Below are positions 26,148-34,998 of a stretch of 64,000 nucleotides of DNA, piece by piece. This DNA comes from an uncultured Bacteroidia bacterium (lineage in GTDB: Bacteria > Bacteroidota > Bacteroidia > Bacteroidales > UBA932), in assembly GCA_902773925.1 (NCBI GenBank), contig CACYGI010000002.1, positions 322,386 through 386,385 of the forward strand. The letters run 5' to 3'. Made by a program: the position numbers and the translations under genes. The notes beneath the pieces were generated by a model. The model made no database searches. It was not told where the DNA came from and worked only from the letters and a program-made list of their open reading frames with translations. Every line of letters begins with the position of its first letter. Position 1 is the stretch's first letter.

Positions 26148-28934
26148 ATGGCAGAAGCAAGTATTCGCATAAGCAAGATATTGAAGGAGTTCAATATCGG
26201 CCAGCCGACACTGGCGGATTTCCTCAGGAAAAAGAAAGTAGACGTAGATGTTTCCGACCTTAATAACAAGGTGGGCAGCGATGTCTATGACCTGATCGCC
26301 GAGGAATTCAGCAAAGAGCAGAAGATCAAGGAGCAATCCAAGAAAATCTCGCTCAAGGTCAAGGAGATAACCGAGATGGAGCATACCCGCGAGAAAGAGG
26401 AAGAAGACAGCGGTGCGCTCCTCATCAAGACCAACACCCTGGCCGATACCGGACACGCCCGCAAGGAAGTGAAGGCCCCAGGCGAAAAGCCCGCGGAGGC
26501 TCCTAAGAAAGCCGTGGAGAAGCCTGCACCGAAGGTCGAGGAACCCGCAAAGGAGGAACCTGCAAAGAAGTCAGACCTCAAGGTGCTCGGCAAGATCGAC
26601 CTTACCCCGGCAAAGCCCGCGAAGAAGGAAGAACCCGTCACAAAGGAAGAAAAGCCTGCCCCGAAGGTAGAAGAACCCGCCATAATTGCACCGGAGAAGG
26701 AGGTGAAAGAGGCTCCCGAAGCTCCCAGGAAAGAGCCTGAACGCCCCTCCGTCCCCGAACATATCGAGACTCGCGTCGAGAAACTCACCGGACCCAAGAT
26801 TGCCGGCACGATAGATCTTTCGCAGTTTGACCGCAAGCCTTCCGCAGATTCGAAGAAGGACAAGGGCAAGCGCGAGCGCATCAAGAAGGGCGGCCCCGCA
26901 AAGGTTGACATCAACCACGCAGGCGGCAGCAACCAGCGCGATGCGGACCGTCGCAACGACAACAACCACGGCAAGGATAACGGCCGCGGCAACAAGAAGG
27001 ACCGCTATAAGCCTATCCGCAATGAGGTGGACGAAGATGCAGTCCAGAAGCAGATCAAGGAGACCTACGCACGTATGATCGAAGGCAAGGGCAAGACCAA
27101 GAGTTCGAAGCACCGCCGCGAGAAGCGCGAGGAGATCTCCCTCAAGATGCAGGAAGAGCAGGAGATGCAGGAGCTCACGAGCAACGTGCTCAAGGTGACC
27201 GAGTTCGTCACCGTCAACGAGCTCGCCATCCTGATGAACAATACCCCTGTGACGAAGGTCATCGAAGCCTGCATGAACCTCGGTCTGATGGTCTCCATCA
27301 ACCAGCGCCTCGACGCAGAGGCCCTCGTGCTGGTCGCCGAAGAATTCGGTTACAAGATCGAATTCGTCACCGCCGAGATACAGGGCGCAGTCCAGGAAGA
27401 GGCCGACAGCGAAGAGGATCTGCTGCCCCGCCCGCCTATCGTGACGGTGATGGGTCACGTCGATCACGGTAAGACTTCCCTGCTCGACTACATCCGCAAT
27501 ACAAACGTCATCGCAGGTGAGGCCGGCGGTATCACCCAGCATATCGGTGCATACAACGTCGAGCTGCCCGGCGGACGGAGGATCACGTTCCTCGATACCC
27601 CTGGTCACGAAGCATTTACGGCAATGCGTGCCCGCGGTGCGAAGGTGACGGACCTTGCCATCATCATAGTGGCCGCAGACGATGCGGTCATGCCGCAGAC
27701 CATCGAGGCCATCAACCACGCACAGGCTGCAGGCGTTCCGATGATTTTCGCGATCAACAAGATAGACAAGCCCGGCGCCCACTCCGACAAGATCAAGGAG
27801 CAGCTGGCCAATATGAACATCCTGGTCGAAGACTGGGGCGGCAAGTACCAGTGCCAGGAGATTTCGGCCAAGAAGGGCATCAACGTCGATCAACTGCTTG
27901 ACAAGGTGCTGCTCGAAGCTGACCTTCTCGAACTTAAGGCCAATCCCAACAAGCCGGGCGTCGGCAGCGTCATCGAGTCTTCGCTCGACAAGGGACGCGG
28001 CTACCTGGCCACCGTGCTCGTGCAGAACGGCACCATCCGCGTCGGCGACGTGATGCTGGCAGGCTGCTTTACCGGCCGCGTCAAGGCTATGTTCAACGAA
28101 CGCGGACAGAAGATCACCGAGGCCGGTCCTTCGACTCCGGTATCAATCCTCGGTCTGAACGGCGCTCCGACCGCCGGTGATACTCTCAACATCCTCAAGG
28201 ATGAAAAGGAAGCCCGCGAGATCGCCAACAAGCGCGAGCAGCTCATCCGTATCCAGGGTATCAAGACCCAGACGCACATCACCCTCGAGGAGATCGGCCG
28301 CCGTATCGCCCTGGGCAATTTCCAGGAGCTCAACATCATCGTCAAGGCGGATGTGGACGGCAGTATCGAGGCTCTCTCTGATTCGCTGATCAAGCTTTCG
28401 ACCGAAGAGATTCACGTCAATGTCATCCACAAGGCCGTGGGTGCCATCTCCGAGTCCGATGTCCTGCTGGCAGTCGCATCCAACGCTATCATCATCGGTT
28501 TCCAGGTCCGCCCGATGGCCAATGCGCGCAAGCTGGCCGAGAAGGAGTCCATCGAAATCCGAATCTACTCCGTCATCTACGACGCCATCAACGAAGTCAA
28601 GAGCGGTATCGAGGGTATGCTTGCACCTGAGGAGAAAGAGGAAGTCACCGCTACGGTCGAAGTCCGCGAGATCTTCCGCATCTCCAAGGTCGGAACGATC
28701 GCCGGCTGTATGGTCAAGGAAGGCAAGATCACGCGCAACAGCAAGATCCGCGTCATCCGCGACGGTATCGTCATCCACAGCGGCGTCCTGGGTTCGCTCA
28801 AGCGCTTCAAGGATGATGTCAAGGAAGTCGCCGCCGGCTTCGATTGCGGCTTGAATATCGAGAGCTACAACGACGTGCTCGTAGGCGACGTCATCGAGGC
28901 TTACCAGATTGTTGAAATCAAACGCAAACTCTAA
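26148..28934 (+). CDS. infB: translation initiation factor IF-2
   Basis: 928 residues. An IF-2 N-terminal helical domain ([21 protein letters not shown] in two parts) is followed by a long charged linker rich in Lys, Glu, Pro and Ala (about 90-300), a second IF2_N domain, then the GTPase core with G1 GHVDHGKT at 436-443, DTPGHE and NKID, and the C-terminal domains that bind fMet-tRNA. It delivers initiator tRNA to the 30S subunit. A purine-rich AAGGGAG lies before its ATG. The TAA stop shares one base with the next ATG (TAATG). Confidence 0.98.
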   Translation: MAEASIRISKILKEFNIGQPTLADFLRKKKVDVDVSDLNNKVGSDVYDLIAEEFSKEQKIKEQSKKISLKVKEITEMEHTREKEEEDSGALLIKTNTLADTGHARKEVKAPGEKPAEAPKKAVEKPAPKVEEPAKEEPAKKSDLKVLGKIDLTPAKPAKKEEPVTKEEKPAPKVEEPAIIAPEKEVKEAPEAPRKEPERPSVPEHIETRVEKLTGPKIAGTIDLSQFDRKPSADSKKDKGKRERIKKGGPAKVDINHAGGSNQRDADRRNDNNHGKDNGRGNKKDRYKPIRNEVDEDAVQKQIKETYARMIEGKGKTKSSKHRREKREEISLKMQEEQEMQELTSNVLKVTEFVTVNELAILMNNTPVTKVIEACMNLGLMVSINQRLDAEALVLVAEEFGYKIEFVTAEIQGAVQEEADSEEDLLPRPPIVTVMGHVDHGKTSLLDYIRNTNVIAGEAGGITQHIGAYNVELPGGRRITFLDTPGHEAFTAMRARGAKVTDLAIIIVAADDAVMPQTIEAINHAQAAGVPMIFAINKIDKPGAHSDKIKEQLANMNILVEDWGGKYQCQEISAKKGINVDQLLDKVLLEADLLELKANPNKPGVGSVIESSLDKGRGYLATVLVQNGTIRVGDVMLAGCFTGRVKAMFNERGQKITEAGPSTPVSILGLNGAPTAGDTLNILKDEKEAREIANKREQLIRIQGIKTQTHITLEEIGRRIALGNFQELNIIVKADVDGSIEALSDSLIKLSTEEIHVNVIHKAVGAISESDVLLAVASNAIIIGFQVRPMANARKLAEKESIEIRIYSVIYDAINEVKSGIEGMLAPEEKEEVTATVEVREIFRISKVGTIAGCMVKEGKITRNSKIRVIRDGIVIHSGVLGSLKRFKDDVKEVAAGFDCGLNIESYNDVLVGDVIEAYQIVEIKRKL

Positions 28935-30214
28935 TGAAACGGTTACTGGCTATAGTCCTTTTGATTGCCGCCACCCTGACGGCCGAAGGCCGCAAATCGG
29001 ATTTCGACCGGTATTTCACCGGCGAAAGGCTTCGCATCGACCTGATTCTGGCAGGCAACTCGCAGCATCAGCAGGCTTTTCTCGAAGAGCTGGTGTATGA
29101 GCCCTGCTGGGCCGGCACGCGCACGCAGCTCATTCCCTCGTTCGACTATGGTCATTACACCACCGACGTCTATACGACCGACGGCAAGCTCATCTTCAGG
29201 CGCGGATTCAACTCGCTCTTCGAGGAATGGTGCACCACCGAAGAGGCCGAAACGATCAACAAGGCATTTACCAATTCGGCCTGGATCCCCTTCCCGAAGG
29301 TGAAGGTACGCGTAGTCGTGACCGGGCTCGACCGCCACACCGGCAAGCGGAGCGAAATGCTCTCTTTCGAGGTGGACCCCGAGGACAAGCTCATCACCCG
29401 CGGCAGCGAGAACAGTTACAAGTACAGCAAGATACTGGATAACGGTCCGGTGGAGAACCACGTTGACCTGTGCATCATTGCCGAAGGATATACCGAAGCC
29501 GAGATGGATAAGTTCCGCGCCGACGCGGAGCGGCTTACCGGCTATCTGTTCCTTCTGGAGCCTTTCAGCTCGCGCAAATCGGACTTCAACGTATGGATCG
29601 TCGAGAGCGTCTCGGAGGAAAGCGGCACCGATATCCCGCACGAGGACATCTGGCGCAACACTGTGGCGGCTTCCAACTTCTATACGTTCCGCATAGACCG
29701 CTATCTCACGGCGCCCGACCACCGTCGCATCGCGCAGATCGCTTCGGCCGTGCCCCACGATGCACTCTATGTCATTGTCAACCACGGCAAATACGGCGGC
29801 GGTGGCATCTATAACTATTATGCCCTGAGCACTGCCGACCATCCGGCCGTCAAAGCCGTGTTCCCGCACGAATTCGGACACAGTTTCGCAGGACTGGCCG
29901 ATGAGTATTATACGAGCGAGGTCGCCTATCAGGACGCATATCCCGCCGGCGTGGAGCCCTGGGAGCCCAATATTACCACCCAGGCGGATTTCGCCTCCAA
30001 ATGGAAGGATATGATCGAGCCGGGCACGCCCGTCCCCACCCCCAACGACCCGAAGTACAAGAATGTCACCGGACTTTTCGAGGGAGGCGGATATTCTGCC
30101 AAGGGCGTCTGGCGTCCTTATTATGAGTGTCGCATGAAAAATAACACGGCGCCCGCGTTCTGCCCCGTCTGCCAGCGGGCCATCAACCTTATGATCGATT
30201 ACTATTGCCGCTGA
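28934..30214 (+). CDS. M64-family (IgA-type) metallopeptidase
   Basis: 426 residues with a signal peptide (about 1-19, ending TAEG). An N-terminal M64_N-like beta domain (about 20-150) precedes the peptidase domain. The zinc site is HEFGHSFAGLADEYY (His312, Glu313, His316, with Asp/Glu downstream), the HExGHxxxxLxDE pattern of M64. VDLCIIAEGYTEAEMDKF and NHGKYGGGGIYNYYA are also family blocks. Expected to be periplasmic or surface-exposed. Substrate unknown; the IgA cleavage that names the family is known from another bacterium. Translationally linked to infB by a one-base overlap, although the functions are unrelated. Confidence 0.93.
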   Translation: MKRLLAIVLLIAATLTAEGRKSDFDRYFTGERLRIDLILAGNSQHQQAFLEELVYEPCWAGTRTQLIPSFDYGHYTTDVYTTDGKLIFRRGFNSLFEEWCTTEEAETINKAFTNSAWIPFPKVKVRVVVTGLDRHTGKRSEMLSFEVDPEDKLITRGSENSYKYSKILDNGPVENHVDLCIIAEGYTEAEMDKFRADAERLTGYLFLLEPFSSRKSDFNVWIVESVSEESGTDIPHEDIWRNTVAASNFYTFRIDRYLTAPDHRRIAQIASAVPHDALYVIVNHGKYGGGGIYNYYALSTADHPAVKAVFPHEFGHSFAGLADEYYTSEVAYQDAYPAGVEPWEPNITTQADFASKWKDMIEPGTPVPTPNDPKYKNVTGLFEGGGYSAKGVWRPYYECRMKNNTAPAFCPVCQRAINLMIDYYCR

Positions 30215-30216
30215 TT

Positions 30217-30588
30217 ATGGGTAAAGGTTTTCTAACTATCGGAATGCTGATAGTCTCTAACGTGATGATGACCTTTGCCTGGTACGGCCACCTGAAGTTC
30301 GGCGTGCCCAAGGTCTTCTCCGGCTGGGGCGTGCTGGGAGTCATCGTATTCAGCTGGATGCTCGCCTTTTTCGAGTACTGCGCAATGGTTCCGGCCAACC
30401 GCATCGGCTTTGCCGGGAACGGCGGACCGTTCTCGCTGATGCAGCTCAAGATCATCCAGGAAGTCCTGACACTCGTGGTTTTTACCCTTGTCACGACTTT
30501 CGTCTTCAAGACCGGCAAGCTCAACATCAACCACTTCTACGCTTTTCTGTGCCTGGTGGCCGCAGTATATTTCGTTTTCAAAAAATAA
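30217..30588 (+). CDS. DUF486 small membrane protein (DMT superfamily)
   Basis: 123 residues from ATG 30217, two bases after the M64 stop. Four hydrophobic segments (about 5-22, 33-52, 70-90, 102-121). MMTFAWYGHLKFG, SWMLAFFEYCAMVPANRIG and LMQLKIIQEVLTLVVF are the conserved blocks of DUF486. It resembles half-size members of the drug/metabolite transporter superfamily, which work as dimers; no substrate is known. Between M64 and C11 peptidase genes on the same strand. Confidence 0.9.
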   Translation: MGKGFLTIGMLIVSNVMMTFAWYGHLKFGVPKVFSGWGVLGVIVFSWMLAFFEYCAMVPANRIGFAGNGGPFSLMQLKIIQEVLTLVVFTLVTTFVFKTGKLNINHFYAFLCLVAAVYFVFKK

Positions 30589-30605
30589 TGTAACTTTCCG
30601 GTGTC

Positions 30606-31829
30606 ATGAAAGTCAGGACCACATTGATTATTATCGCTGCAATTTGCGGCCTCCTGCTGCCCTCTTCCTGCGTCAAGGAAGACAGGACCAAGGCCCAGTA
30701 CGTCCTGATATATCTTGCCGGCAACAACAGTCTGGCTTACTATGCCGACGATAATATGGAGCAGCTCGCCCGCGGTTTCCTGCCCCCGGAAGGTGATATC
30801 AACCAGGCCGTTTTCGTCTATCTGCACCGCTACGACAATGCGCCGGAGCTGCGGAGATATTCGATGACAAAGGACGGCGAGATGCGCGTATCGGTCATCG
30901 CCCGCTATGACGAGGACACCAATTCGGCGGACCCTGCGACCCTCAACCGCGTGGCAAACGAAGTCCAGATGCTATGGCCGGCGGAGCGCCGTGGACTGAT
31001 CCTCTGGTCACACGCTACCGGATACCTGCCCGAAGGGTATTTCAATGATCCCAAAGAACTGGCCGGCCGTGCCATTATGGATATCGAGGACCCCTACCGT
31101 CACCTTGTCAAGGCGGCCGAAGATTCGCTTACCCGTACCTTCGGCAATGATTACAACGGCACGAAGGAGATGGAAATCTCCGAAGTCGCCTCGGCCCTGC
31201 CTTTCAGCTACGACTATATCATATTCGACGCCTGCCTGATGGGCGGCATAGAGGTGGCTTACGAGATGAAGGACAAGTGCGACTACATTGTCTTTTCGCC
31301 GACCGAGATTCTGGCGCAGGGATTCCCCTACTATATGATGATGGACGCCCTTTTCAACCGCACGGAGATTAAGGACGGCCTCATCGCCACGGCTGAGGAA
31401 TATTTCCGTTACTACTACGAGAAGAGCCAGATCGAGCGCAACAAAGGCTGCACGGTATCGGTCGTTCAGACCGACCAGCTGGAGGCGCTGGCAAAGGTTT
31501 CCGCACGGATTTTCGATCGTCACCGCGAAGAGATATTCGCGCTCAACGGCAACTATATCCAGCAGTATTTCCGCCTCAACCGGCACTGGTTCTACGACCT
31601 TCGCGACATAGTAAGCAAGGTCGCCGACGGAGACGAATACGCGAGCTTCTGCACGGCGCTGGACCGCGCAGTCATCTACCGCGCCGCAACGGAGCGGTTC
31701 CTGAGCATCATCATCGATCCATTAAAATATTCGGGACTCAGCTCTTATCTGCCGAATCCCGAATACAGTTACCTGAACGATTATTACAAGACCCTCGCCT
31801 GGAACAAGGCTACGGGACTCGTAAAGTAG
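30606..31829 (+). CDS. clostripain-family (C11) cysteine peptidase lipoprotein
   Basis: 407 residues. Lipobox LLPSSC gives a lipid-anchored envelope protein. The catalytic pair is His136 in LILWSHATGYLP and Cys210 in IIFDACLMGGIEVAYEM, the C11 arrangement. Preceding strands include YVLIYLAGNNSLAYYADDN. C11 peptidases are usually Arg- or Lys-specific and may self-process. It lies 17 bp after the DUF486 gene and is probably the end of the rimP-infB-M64 transcript; no terminator is visible before the convergent rubrerythrin gene, 3 bp away. Confidence 0.92.
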   Translation: MKVRTTLIIIAAICGLLLPSSCVKEDRTKAQYVLIYLAGNNSLAYYADDNMEQLARGFLPPEGDINQAVFVYLHRYDNAPELRRYSMTKDGEMRVSVIARYDEDTNSADPATLNRVANEVQMLWPAERRGLILWSHATGYLPEGYFNDPKELAGRAIMDIEDPYRHLVKAAEDSLTRTFGNDYNGTKEMEISEVASALPFSYDYIIFDACLMGGIEVAYEMKDKCDYIVFSPTEILAQGFPYYMMMDALFNRTEIKDGLIATAEEYFRYYYEKSQIERNKGCTVSVVQTDQLEALAKVSARIFDRHREEIFALNGNYIQQYFRLNRHWFYDLRDIVSKVADGDEYASFCTALDRAVIYRAATERFLSIIIDPLKYSGLSSYLPNPEYSYLNDYYKTLAWNKATGLVK

Positions 31830-31832
31830 TCC

Positions 31833-32387
31833 TTATTTCTTGAAATAGCGGTTGTAGAGGCCTTCAAAGCCCTTGCCGTGACGTGCCTCGTCCTTTGCCA
31901 TCTCGTGGACGGTGTCGTGGATAGCGTCATAGTTGAGCTCCTTTGCACGGGTGGCGATAGCCTTCTTGCCTTCGCATGCACCGGCCTCGGCTTCCATACG
32001 CTTCTTGAGGTTTGTCTTGGTATCCCAGACGATCTCGCCGAGAAGCTCTGCGATGCGTGCAGCGTGGTCAGCCTCTTCGAGAGCATAGCGGCGGAAAGCG
32101 TCAGCGACCTCGGGATAACCCTCGCGGTCAGCCTGACGGCTCATAGCCAGATACTGGCCGACCTCGGTGCATTCGCCGTGGAAGTGCCTCTGGAGACCCT
32201 CCCAGACCTCGGGATCGCAACCCTGTGCGACGCCGAGCTTATGCTCGTCAACGAAAGTCAGACCGTTGCTGCTCTCGACTACTTCTTTGAATTTGGCCTT
32301 GGGAGCCTTGCAGAGGGGGCACTGCTCAGGTGCTTCAGGCCCTTCGTGTACATAACCGCAGATGGTGCAGATCCATTTCTTTGCCAT
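31833..32387 (-). CDS. rubrerythrin with N-terminal rubredoxin domain
   Basis: 184 residues. The rubredoxin centre comes first: Cys7, Cys10, Cys23 and Cys26 ([15 protein letters not shown]), the order called reverse rubrerythrin. The ferritin-like four-helix domain follows with Glu/His di-iron ligands ([42 protein letters not shown]). It reduces hydrogen peroxide in anaerobes. Single-gene unit with a TAATTTTG -7 box upstream. Confidence 0.95.
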   Translation of the reverse strand: MAKKWICTICGYVHEGPEAPEQCPLCKAPKAKFKEVVESSNGLTFVDEHKLGVAQGCDPEVWEGLQRHFHGECTEVGQYLAMSRQADREGYPEVADAFRRYALEEADHAARIAELLGEIVWDTKTNLKKRMEAEAGACEGKKAIATRAKELNYDAIHDTVHEMAKDEARHGKGFEGLYNRYFKK

Positions 32388-32425
32388 AATTGTTATCGAT
32401 ATTAAAAGGTTAATGTTTATCTACG

Positions 32426-32433
32426 CAAAATTA
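32426..32433 (-). promoter_or_regulatory. -7 box (TAATTTTG) for rubrerythrin
   Basis: Reads TAATTTTG leftward, 38 nt before ATG 32387. No clear TTTG at the usual upstream spacing. Confidence 0.45.
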
Positions 32434-32451
32434 AGTTTTTTCCCGACATAA

Positions 32452-33486
32452 TCAAGCTGACTGCGCAGCATTTTTACGACTGTTGAAACGGCAGATATAC
32501 CGCATCAGCAGGATGGATATGAGCAGCAGCGCGACGAAAACCCGCGCGTATGTCTTTTCTGCGGCCATAAACTCGACCAGAGCCTCGTCCGGATCCCGCT
32601 CCAACGTCTCTTCCAGACGGCCGTCGAGCATCTTGCCGGCAGCCCATTTGCAGATGATGCCGCCATCGTAGAAATACACGCCGCCGCCGTTGGAACGCAT
32701 CAGCGCACGCAGGTCGCTCTGCTCACCGGTCAGCAGTACGTCCGACAACTCTTCGGGCACCCCTTCGTGCGTGGCAAAAAGGCGGAACGGCACCTCGAGC
32801 CGCTCTACCCGCTCGCGAAGCATCAAGATATCCTGCCACGCGGATGAATCCATCTTAAGGGGATCCCATACCACCGATACCACCAGCGGACCCTCGTCCG
32901 CAACGGCGCGGCCTTCGGTCGAATCCGCCTGGAAGACAAGCGAGACACGCCCCTGTCCGTCATTTGCCCGCTGGAAATCAGTACCAGGCTTGAACGGGGT
33001 ATAATCTATGCGGGGCAGGCTGTTGTAGGCGCTGATCGAAAAAAAGAGCAGCACGGCCGCATATATGCCGAGAAGCGTCCATTCGACCGGAGCGGCGGCC
33101 ATCGGCTCCACCTTGCGATGCTGCGTTAGCATACAGACTGCCATCAGTATGAAAATGCAATGGCTCACGAGCGAAGCAAGCGAACCGCTGCCGAAGATCA
33201 CCAGAATGAGCGTAAGAAGCGTGGTGAGCGAGGTAAAGGCAACGGAGGCGATCGCGGTCAGGCGATAACGGAGCCCCGAGAGGACCGCGATACCGAGAAG
33301 CGTCTCCGCAAGTCCGTAGAGCATCGCCAAGACATCGGCCGCCGGCACAAAGGCGCTGCCGTGAACGATCCCAAGGTATTCCTGAATGAGTAGACTGGTA
33401 CCGACCGGGTCGGCCAGCTTGGGAAGGCCGGTCATGACCAGGTGCAGACCCAGAAGTATCTGGCAAAGGACTCTCAGGAATTTCAT
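32452..33486 (-). CDS. DoxX-family membrane protein with thioredoxin-like region
   Basis: 344 residues. Four hydrophobic segments in residues 1-125 form the DoxX-like domain (LLGLHLVMTGLPKLADPVG). A fifth at about 133-152 leads to a soluble region (about 155-310) with strands resembling a thioredoxin-like fold but no CxxC, and a last hydrophobic segment at about 314-332. The arrangement matches a conserved Bacteroidota family annotated as DoxX; its function is unknown. Its ATG overlaps the tmk stop (ATGA). Confidence 0.82.
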   Translation of the reverse strand: MKFLRVLCQILLGLHLVMTGLPKLADPVGTSLLIQEYLGIVHGSAFVPAADVLAMLYGLAETLLGIAVLSGLRYRLTAIASVAFTSLTTLLTLILVIFGSGSLASLVSHCIFILMAVCMLTQHRKVEPMAAAPVEWTLLGIYAAVLLFFSISAYNSLPRIDYTPFKPGTDFQRANDGQGRVSLVFQADSTEGRAVADEGPLVVSVVWDPLKMDSSAWQDILMLRERVERLEVPFRLFATHEGVPEELSDVLLTGEQSDLRALMRSNGGGVYFYDGGIICKWAAGKMLDGRLEETLERDPDEALVEFMAAEKTYARVFVALLLISILLMRYICRFNSRKNAAQSA

Positions 33487-34157
33487 ATCAACTTGTCGAT
33501 CTGTGTCTTGATTCGGGAGAAAATATCTTCTTCGCTGAGCATCCGGCCCTGACTGTCACCACACTCGATGCGATGGAAACTGCTGTCGCGCCGGCACTGC
33601 TCGAGATAGATTGCACGCACTTTCTGCTGGAACCGGATATCCTGCTCGTGAATGTCCTCCTTGCCTCCGAGGTATGCACGGTCCTCGCCCTGACGGGTCT
33701 CGTGCAGCCGCTCGTCCACGAAGGAAATGGGCACGTCGAGGAAGAGATTCAGGTCCGGACGGGGGATGCCGAAGACATCGTATTCGACATCCAGTATCCA
33801 GTCACGAAGGGCTTCCGCCTCGCCTTCGGCTATCTTTGCGCACTGAAATGCTATATTGGAATAGACATACCGGTCGAGGATCACGCAGCAGCCGTCGTCC
33901 ATCCTGCGACGGATATCATCTGCCGCCATACGGCGGTCCTCGGCGAAGAGCAGCGCGACTATCTGGGGATGCACGCTGTCGATGGCGCCGTAATCGCCCC
34001 TGAGGTATGAAGCTATCATATCGCCGAAAACGGGCGCGTCATAACGGGGGAAGTGAAGGTGTTCCACCTTGCGGCCGGTAGCCGCCACATACTGTGAAAT
34101 CCTCCGGATCTGAGTCGATTTACCTGCGCCGTCAAGGCCTTCAAGCACGATAAGCAT
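33483..34157 (-). CDS. tmk: thymidylate kinase
   Basis: 224 residues from ATG 34157 (MLIVLEGLDGAGKST). Upstream in-frame codons extend past the predicted transcript and are rejected. The P-loop is at 6-15, FPRYDAPVFGDMI and the DR(Y)-motif LDRYVYSNIAFQ bind dTMP, and the lid region follows. It phosphorylates dTMP to dTDP. The C-terminal part with GGKEDIHEQD is typical of the slightly longer Bacteroidota enzyme. Coupled to the DoxX-type gene by ATGA. Confidence 0.95.
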   Translation of the reverse strand: MLIVLEGLDGAGKSTQIRRISQYVAATGRKVEHLHFPRYDAPVFGDMIASYLRGDYGAIDSVHPQIVALLFAEDRRMAADDIRRRMDDGCCVILDRYVYSNIAFQCAKIAEGEAEALRDWILDVEYDVFGIPRPDLNLFLDVPISFVDERLHETRQGEDRAYLGGKEDIHEQDIRFQQKVRAIYLEQCRRDSSFHRIECGDSQGRMLSEEDIFSRIKTQIDKLI

Positions 34158-34165
34158 ATTTTTTC

Positions 34166-34173
34166 TATCTTTG
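34166..34173 (+). promoter_or_regulatory. -7 box (TATCTTTG) for folP
   Basis: TATCTTTG facing right, about 65 nt before the folP ATG at 34239. Confidence 0.5.
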
Positions 34174-34216
34174 TTACTGCGTTGCAGCGGGTCGTCTCTA
34201 CGGCCCGTACAACTTT

Positions 34217-34224
34217 CAAATTTA
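34217..34224 (-). promoter_or_regulatory. -7 box (TAAATTTG) for tmk
   Basis: Reads TAAATTTG leftward, 59 nt before the tmk ATG. It lies downstream of the folP box, so the two predicted transcripts overlap at their 5' ends by about 30-40 nt. Confidence 0.45.
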
Positions 34225-34238
34225 CGCATTTTAATCGA

Positions 34239-34997
34239 ATGTCACGCAAGGGTATCAAAATAATGGGCATCGTCAATGTCAATGACGACTCATTCTTCGC
34301 TCAGAGCCGTGTCCGGGGCCGGGATGCATTCGCCCGCAGGGCGGAGCAGCTCATCGCCGAAGGCGCGGATATCATCGATGCCGGGGCCGTCTCGTCGAGG
34401 CCCGGTTCGACGCTGGTCAGCGAAGAGGAAGAATGGGCGCGCCTTGCTCCCGCCCTCGAAGGCTGGAAGTCTCTTGCCACTGACGTTCCCCTCTCGATAG
34501 ATACGTTTCGCAGCGGCATCATCCGCCGTGCCTGTGAGACTGTCGGACCGCTGTGGATCAACGACATTTCCGCAGGGGAGTGGGATGAGGCGATGCTTCC
34601 GCTTGCCGCAGAGAAGGGCCTGCCCTATATCGCAATGCATCACCAGGGCGATTTCAGCTCTATGCACGGAGAGTTTTCGTACGGCGATGTCGTAGAAGAG
34701 GTCCTCGCGTGGTTCGAGCGTTTTGCCCGCAGGGCGACGGCGGCCGGCATCAGCGACTGGATCTGCGACCCGGGTTTCGGTTTCTCGAAGAGCATCGAAG
34801 ACTGCCTGCGGCTGATGGAAGGCCTGTCACGGCTCCAGAGCCTCGGCAAGTCGATAGTGTGCGGCATTTCGAACAAGCGCATGACGCGCGGCCGGGATGC
34901 GGACGCACTGCTGCTGCAGGCCGTAAAGGGCGGCGCTACGATCCTTCGCGTCCACGATGTGGCACATACTGCAGAATTATTATCAACAATCCAATAA
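34239..34997 (+). CDS. folP: dihydropteroate synthase, divergent
   Basis: 252 residues from ATG 34239 (MSRKGIKIMGIVNVNDDSF). It is a TIM barrel that joins pABA to the pterin in folate synthesis. Conserved parts: IIDAGAVSSRPG, SIDTFRSGI, INDISAGEWD, CDPGFGFSKS and LRVHDV. Departures: the near-universal NVTPDSF reads NVNDDSF, and the SRKS loop reads SNKR followed by a linker some 15 residues shorter than usual before the last strand. The overall order is intact, so it is probably functional but unusual. The DPP III gene follows with one base between. Confidence 0.85.
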   Translation: MSRKGIKIMGIVNVNDDSFFAQSRVRGRDAFARRAEQLIAEGADIIDAGAVSSRPGSTLVSEEEEWARLAPALEGWKSLATDVPLSIDTFRSGIIRRACETVGPLWINDISAGEWDEAMLPLAAEKGLPYIAMHHQGDFSSMHGEFSYGDVVEEVLAWFERFARRATAAGISDWICDPGFGFSKSIEDCLRLMEGLSRLQSLGKSIVCGISNKRMTRGRDADALLLQAVKGGATILRVHDVAHTAELLSTIQ

Positions 34998-34998
34998 A

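Noticed and set aside
32452..33486. DoxX-type protein as a thiol-disulfide exchange enzyme
   Set aside because: The soluble region looks thioredoxin-like in outline but has no CxxC pair, so a redox role cannot be supported.
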